Below, piece by piece: positions 63,380 through 64,000 of a stretch of DNA of 64,000 bases; the first letter of the stretch is position 1; every line of letters starts with the position of its first letter. Both the position numbers and the translations under genes were made by a program. Under the pieces are notes generated by a model, which was not told the origin of the DNA, did not search any database, and saw nothing but the letters and a program-made list of their open reading frames with translations. This stretch comes from Candidatus Mesenet endosymbiont of Phosphuga atrata (GTDB lineage: Bacteria > Pseudomonadota > Alphaproteobacteria > Rickettsiales > Anaplasmataceae): assembly GCF_964020175.1 (NCBI RefSeq), contig NZ_OZ026541.1, positions 372,001-436,000 of the forward strand. The letters are read 5' to 3'.

Positions 63380-64000
63380 TTAAACCCAATTTTTTCTCTC
63401 ATCTTTTAAAGTATTGTTAATAATTGCTTTTCTAATTGATGACATCAAACTATTCATAAAATAAATATTATGTGTTGTAATTAAGCTACAGGCAAGGAGC
63501 TCCTTTGCTTTTAAAAGATGATGAATATATGCTCTTGAGTGGCTCAGGCACGTAAAACACTGACAATCGCTTTCAATAGGATCTTTATCTAATTTAAATC
63601 TTTGATTGCGCAAATTGATATGCTCTTTACGCTTAGAAGAAAAAGAATTTCTATTCTCTGCTTTAACTAGTGCACTACCATGCCTTGCTAGACGCGTTGG
63701 ATGAACGCAATCGAAGGTATCAATGCCAAGTTCTACTCCATGAAATATATCTTCTATACCACCAATACCAAGTAAGTGGGTCGGCCTATCTTCAGCTAAT
63801 TTGCTGGTTGTAAATGCAACAATGTCATGCATTTGTTCTTTGCTACTACCTAAAGACCCTCCTATTGCTTGACCGAAAAATGGCATACTATTTGCAAATT
63901 CACAACTCTCTATGCGCAAATCTTCATAAACTCCTCCTTGGATAATACCATAAAGAGCTTGTTTGCCACTATCATTCTTCTGAAATTCAACCAAAGACCT
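63380..64000 (-). CDS. tgt: Queuine tRNA-ribosyltransferase (5' end cut by window edge)
   Basis: Exchanges guanine 34 of GUN tRNAs for queuine or preQ1. Only the C-terminal 206 residues lie in the window. The frame runs on past base 64000 (RSLVEFQ), so the TTG at 63994 is internal. QALYGIIQGGVYEDLR, the LLGIGGIEDIFHGVELGIDT block, VHPTRLARHG with the catalytic Asp region just before it (FDCVHPTR), and the zinc site CQCFTC with a distal His in TTHNIYF are present. The C-terminus is complete. Confidence 0.94.
   Translation of the reverse strand, partial: RSLVEFQKNDSGKQALYGIIQGGVYEDLRIESCEFANSMPFFGQAIGGSLGSSKEQMHDIVAFTTSKLAEDRPTHLLGIGGIEDIFHGVELGIDTFDCVHPTRLARHGSALVKAENRNSFSSKRKEHINLRNQRFKLDKDPIESDCQCFTCLSHSRAYIHHLLKAKELLACSLITTHNIYFMNSLMSSIRKAIINNTLKDERKNWV

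Overview
The window is AT-rich and densely coded, and it looks like the chromosome of a Wolbachia endosymbiont (Anaplasmataceae, Rickettsiales). Supporting evidence: Wsp-family surface proteins ending in Asn-Phe, ankyrin-repeat proteins, CtrA and ChpT homologues, a reduced gene set (isolated argJ, a lone TAXI-TRAP binding protein, aerobic-type hemA) and several decayed insertion sequences. I cannot assign strain or supergroup from sequence alone. I saw no CRISPR array, no phage structural module and no cif-like genes.

Layout. 1-1669: two tandem Wsp-like outer-membrane protein genes, the first cut by the window edge. 1640-9140: tmk, a thioredoxin-fold protein, a CPA2 antiporter, rpmG, an orphan protein, purD and a UbiD-type decarboxylase. 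9327-10583: an ankyrin protein with an F-box-like C-terminus. 10584-12654: a gene-poor stretch with a 293-bp element bounded by 14-bp inverted repeats, plus IS630 and IS5 transposase remnants. 12655-15623: dnaN, a HAD hydrolase and two RDD membrane proteins. 15750-20588: a 1612-residue HExxH metallopeptidase-like protein with internal repeats. 20697-28770: rnhB, a Wsp paralogue, an XRE regulator, ybaB, dnaX, the SRP RNA, a PAS-only sensor protein, a GNAT protein, pgpA and gpsA. 29084-32994: a CtrA-type response regulator fused to ankyrin repeats, an orphan protein and argJ. 32995-34572: remains of an IS256 and an IS5-like element. 34573-42287: ccmH, a DUF2125 protein and a complete isc operon led by an Rrf2-cysteine desulfurase fusion. 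42400-49869: an alpha/beta hydrolase, a polyproline protein, truA, a patatin, a DciA-like protein, trmB, tsaD, a TAXI binding protein, tpiA and tRNA-Thr. 49951-57834: accessory orphans, htpG, a frameshifted orphan and nested IS5/IS481 remnants. 57835-64000: dprA, a 69-residue protein, chpT, purM, hemA, a disordered basic protein and the 3' part of tgt.

How the genes work together. Housekeeping functions include Fe-S assembly (isc operon), heme synthesis (hemA, ccmH), purine synthesis (purD, purM), replication (dnaN, dnaX, dciA, dprA) and tRNA modification (truA, trmB, tsaD, tgt). The window also holds pieces of the alphaproteobacterial CckA-ChpT-CtrA phosphorelay in unusual form: ChpT, a PAS sensor that lacks a kinase domain, and a CtrA-like regulator with an ankyrin tail. 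Upstream of that regulator lie three TTAA motifs, each separated by exactly 7 bases. A second theme is candidate host-interaction proteins: the ANK/F-box-like protein, the giant peptidase-like protein, a patatin, a polyproline protein, a disordered lysine-rich protein and the Wsp surface proteins. Several of these accessory genes share a G5-G6 Shine-Dalgarno tract.
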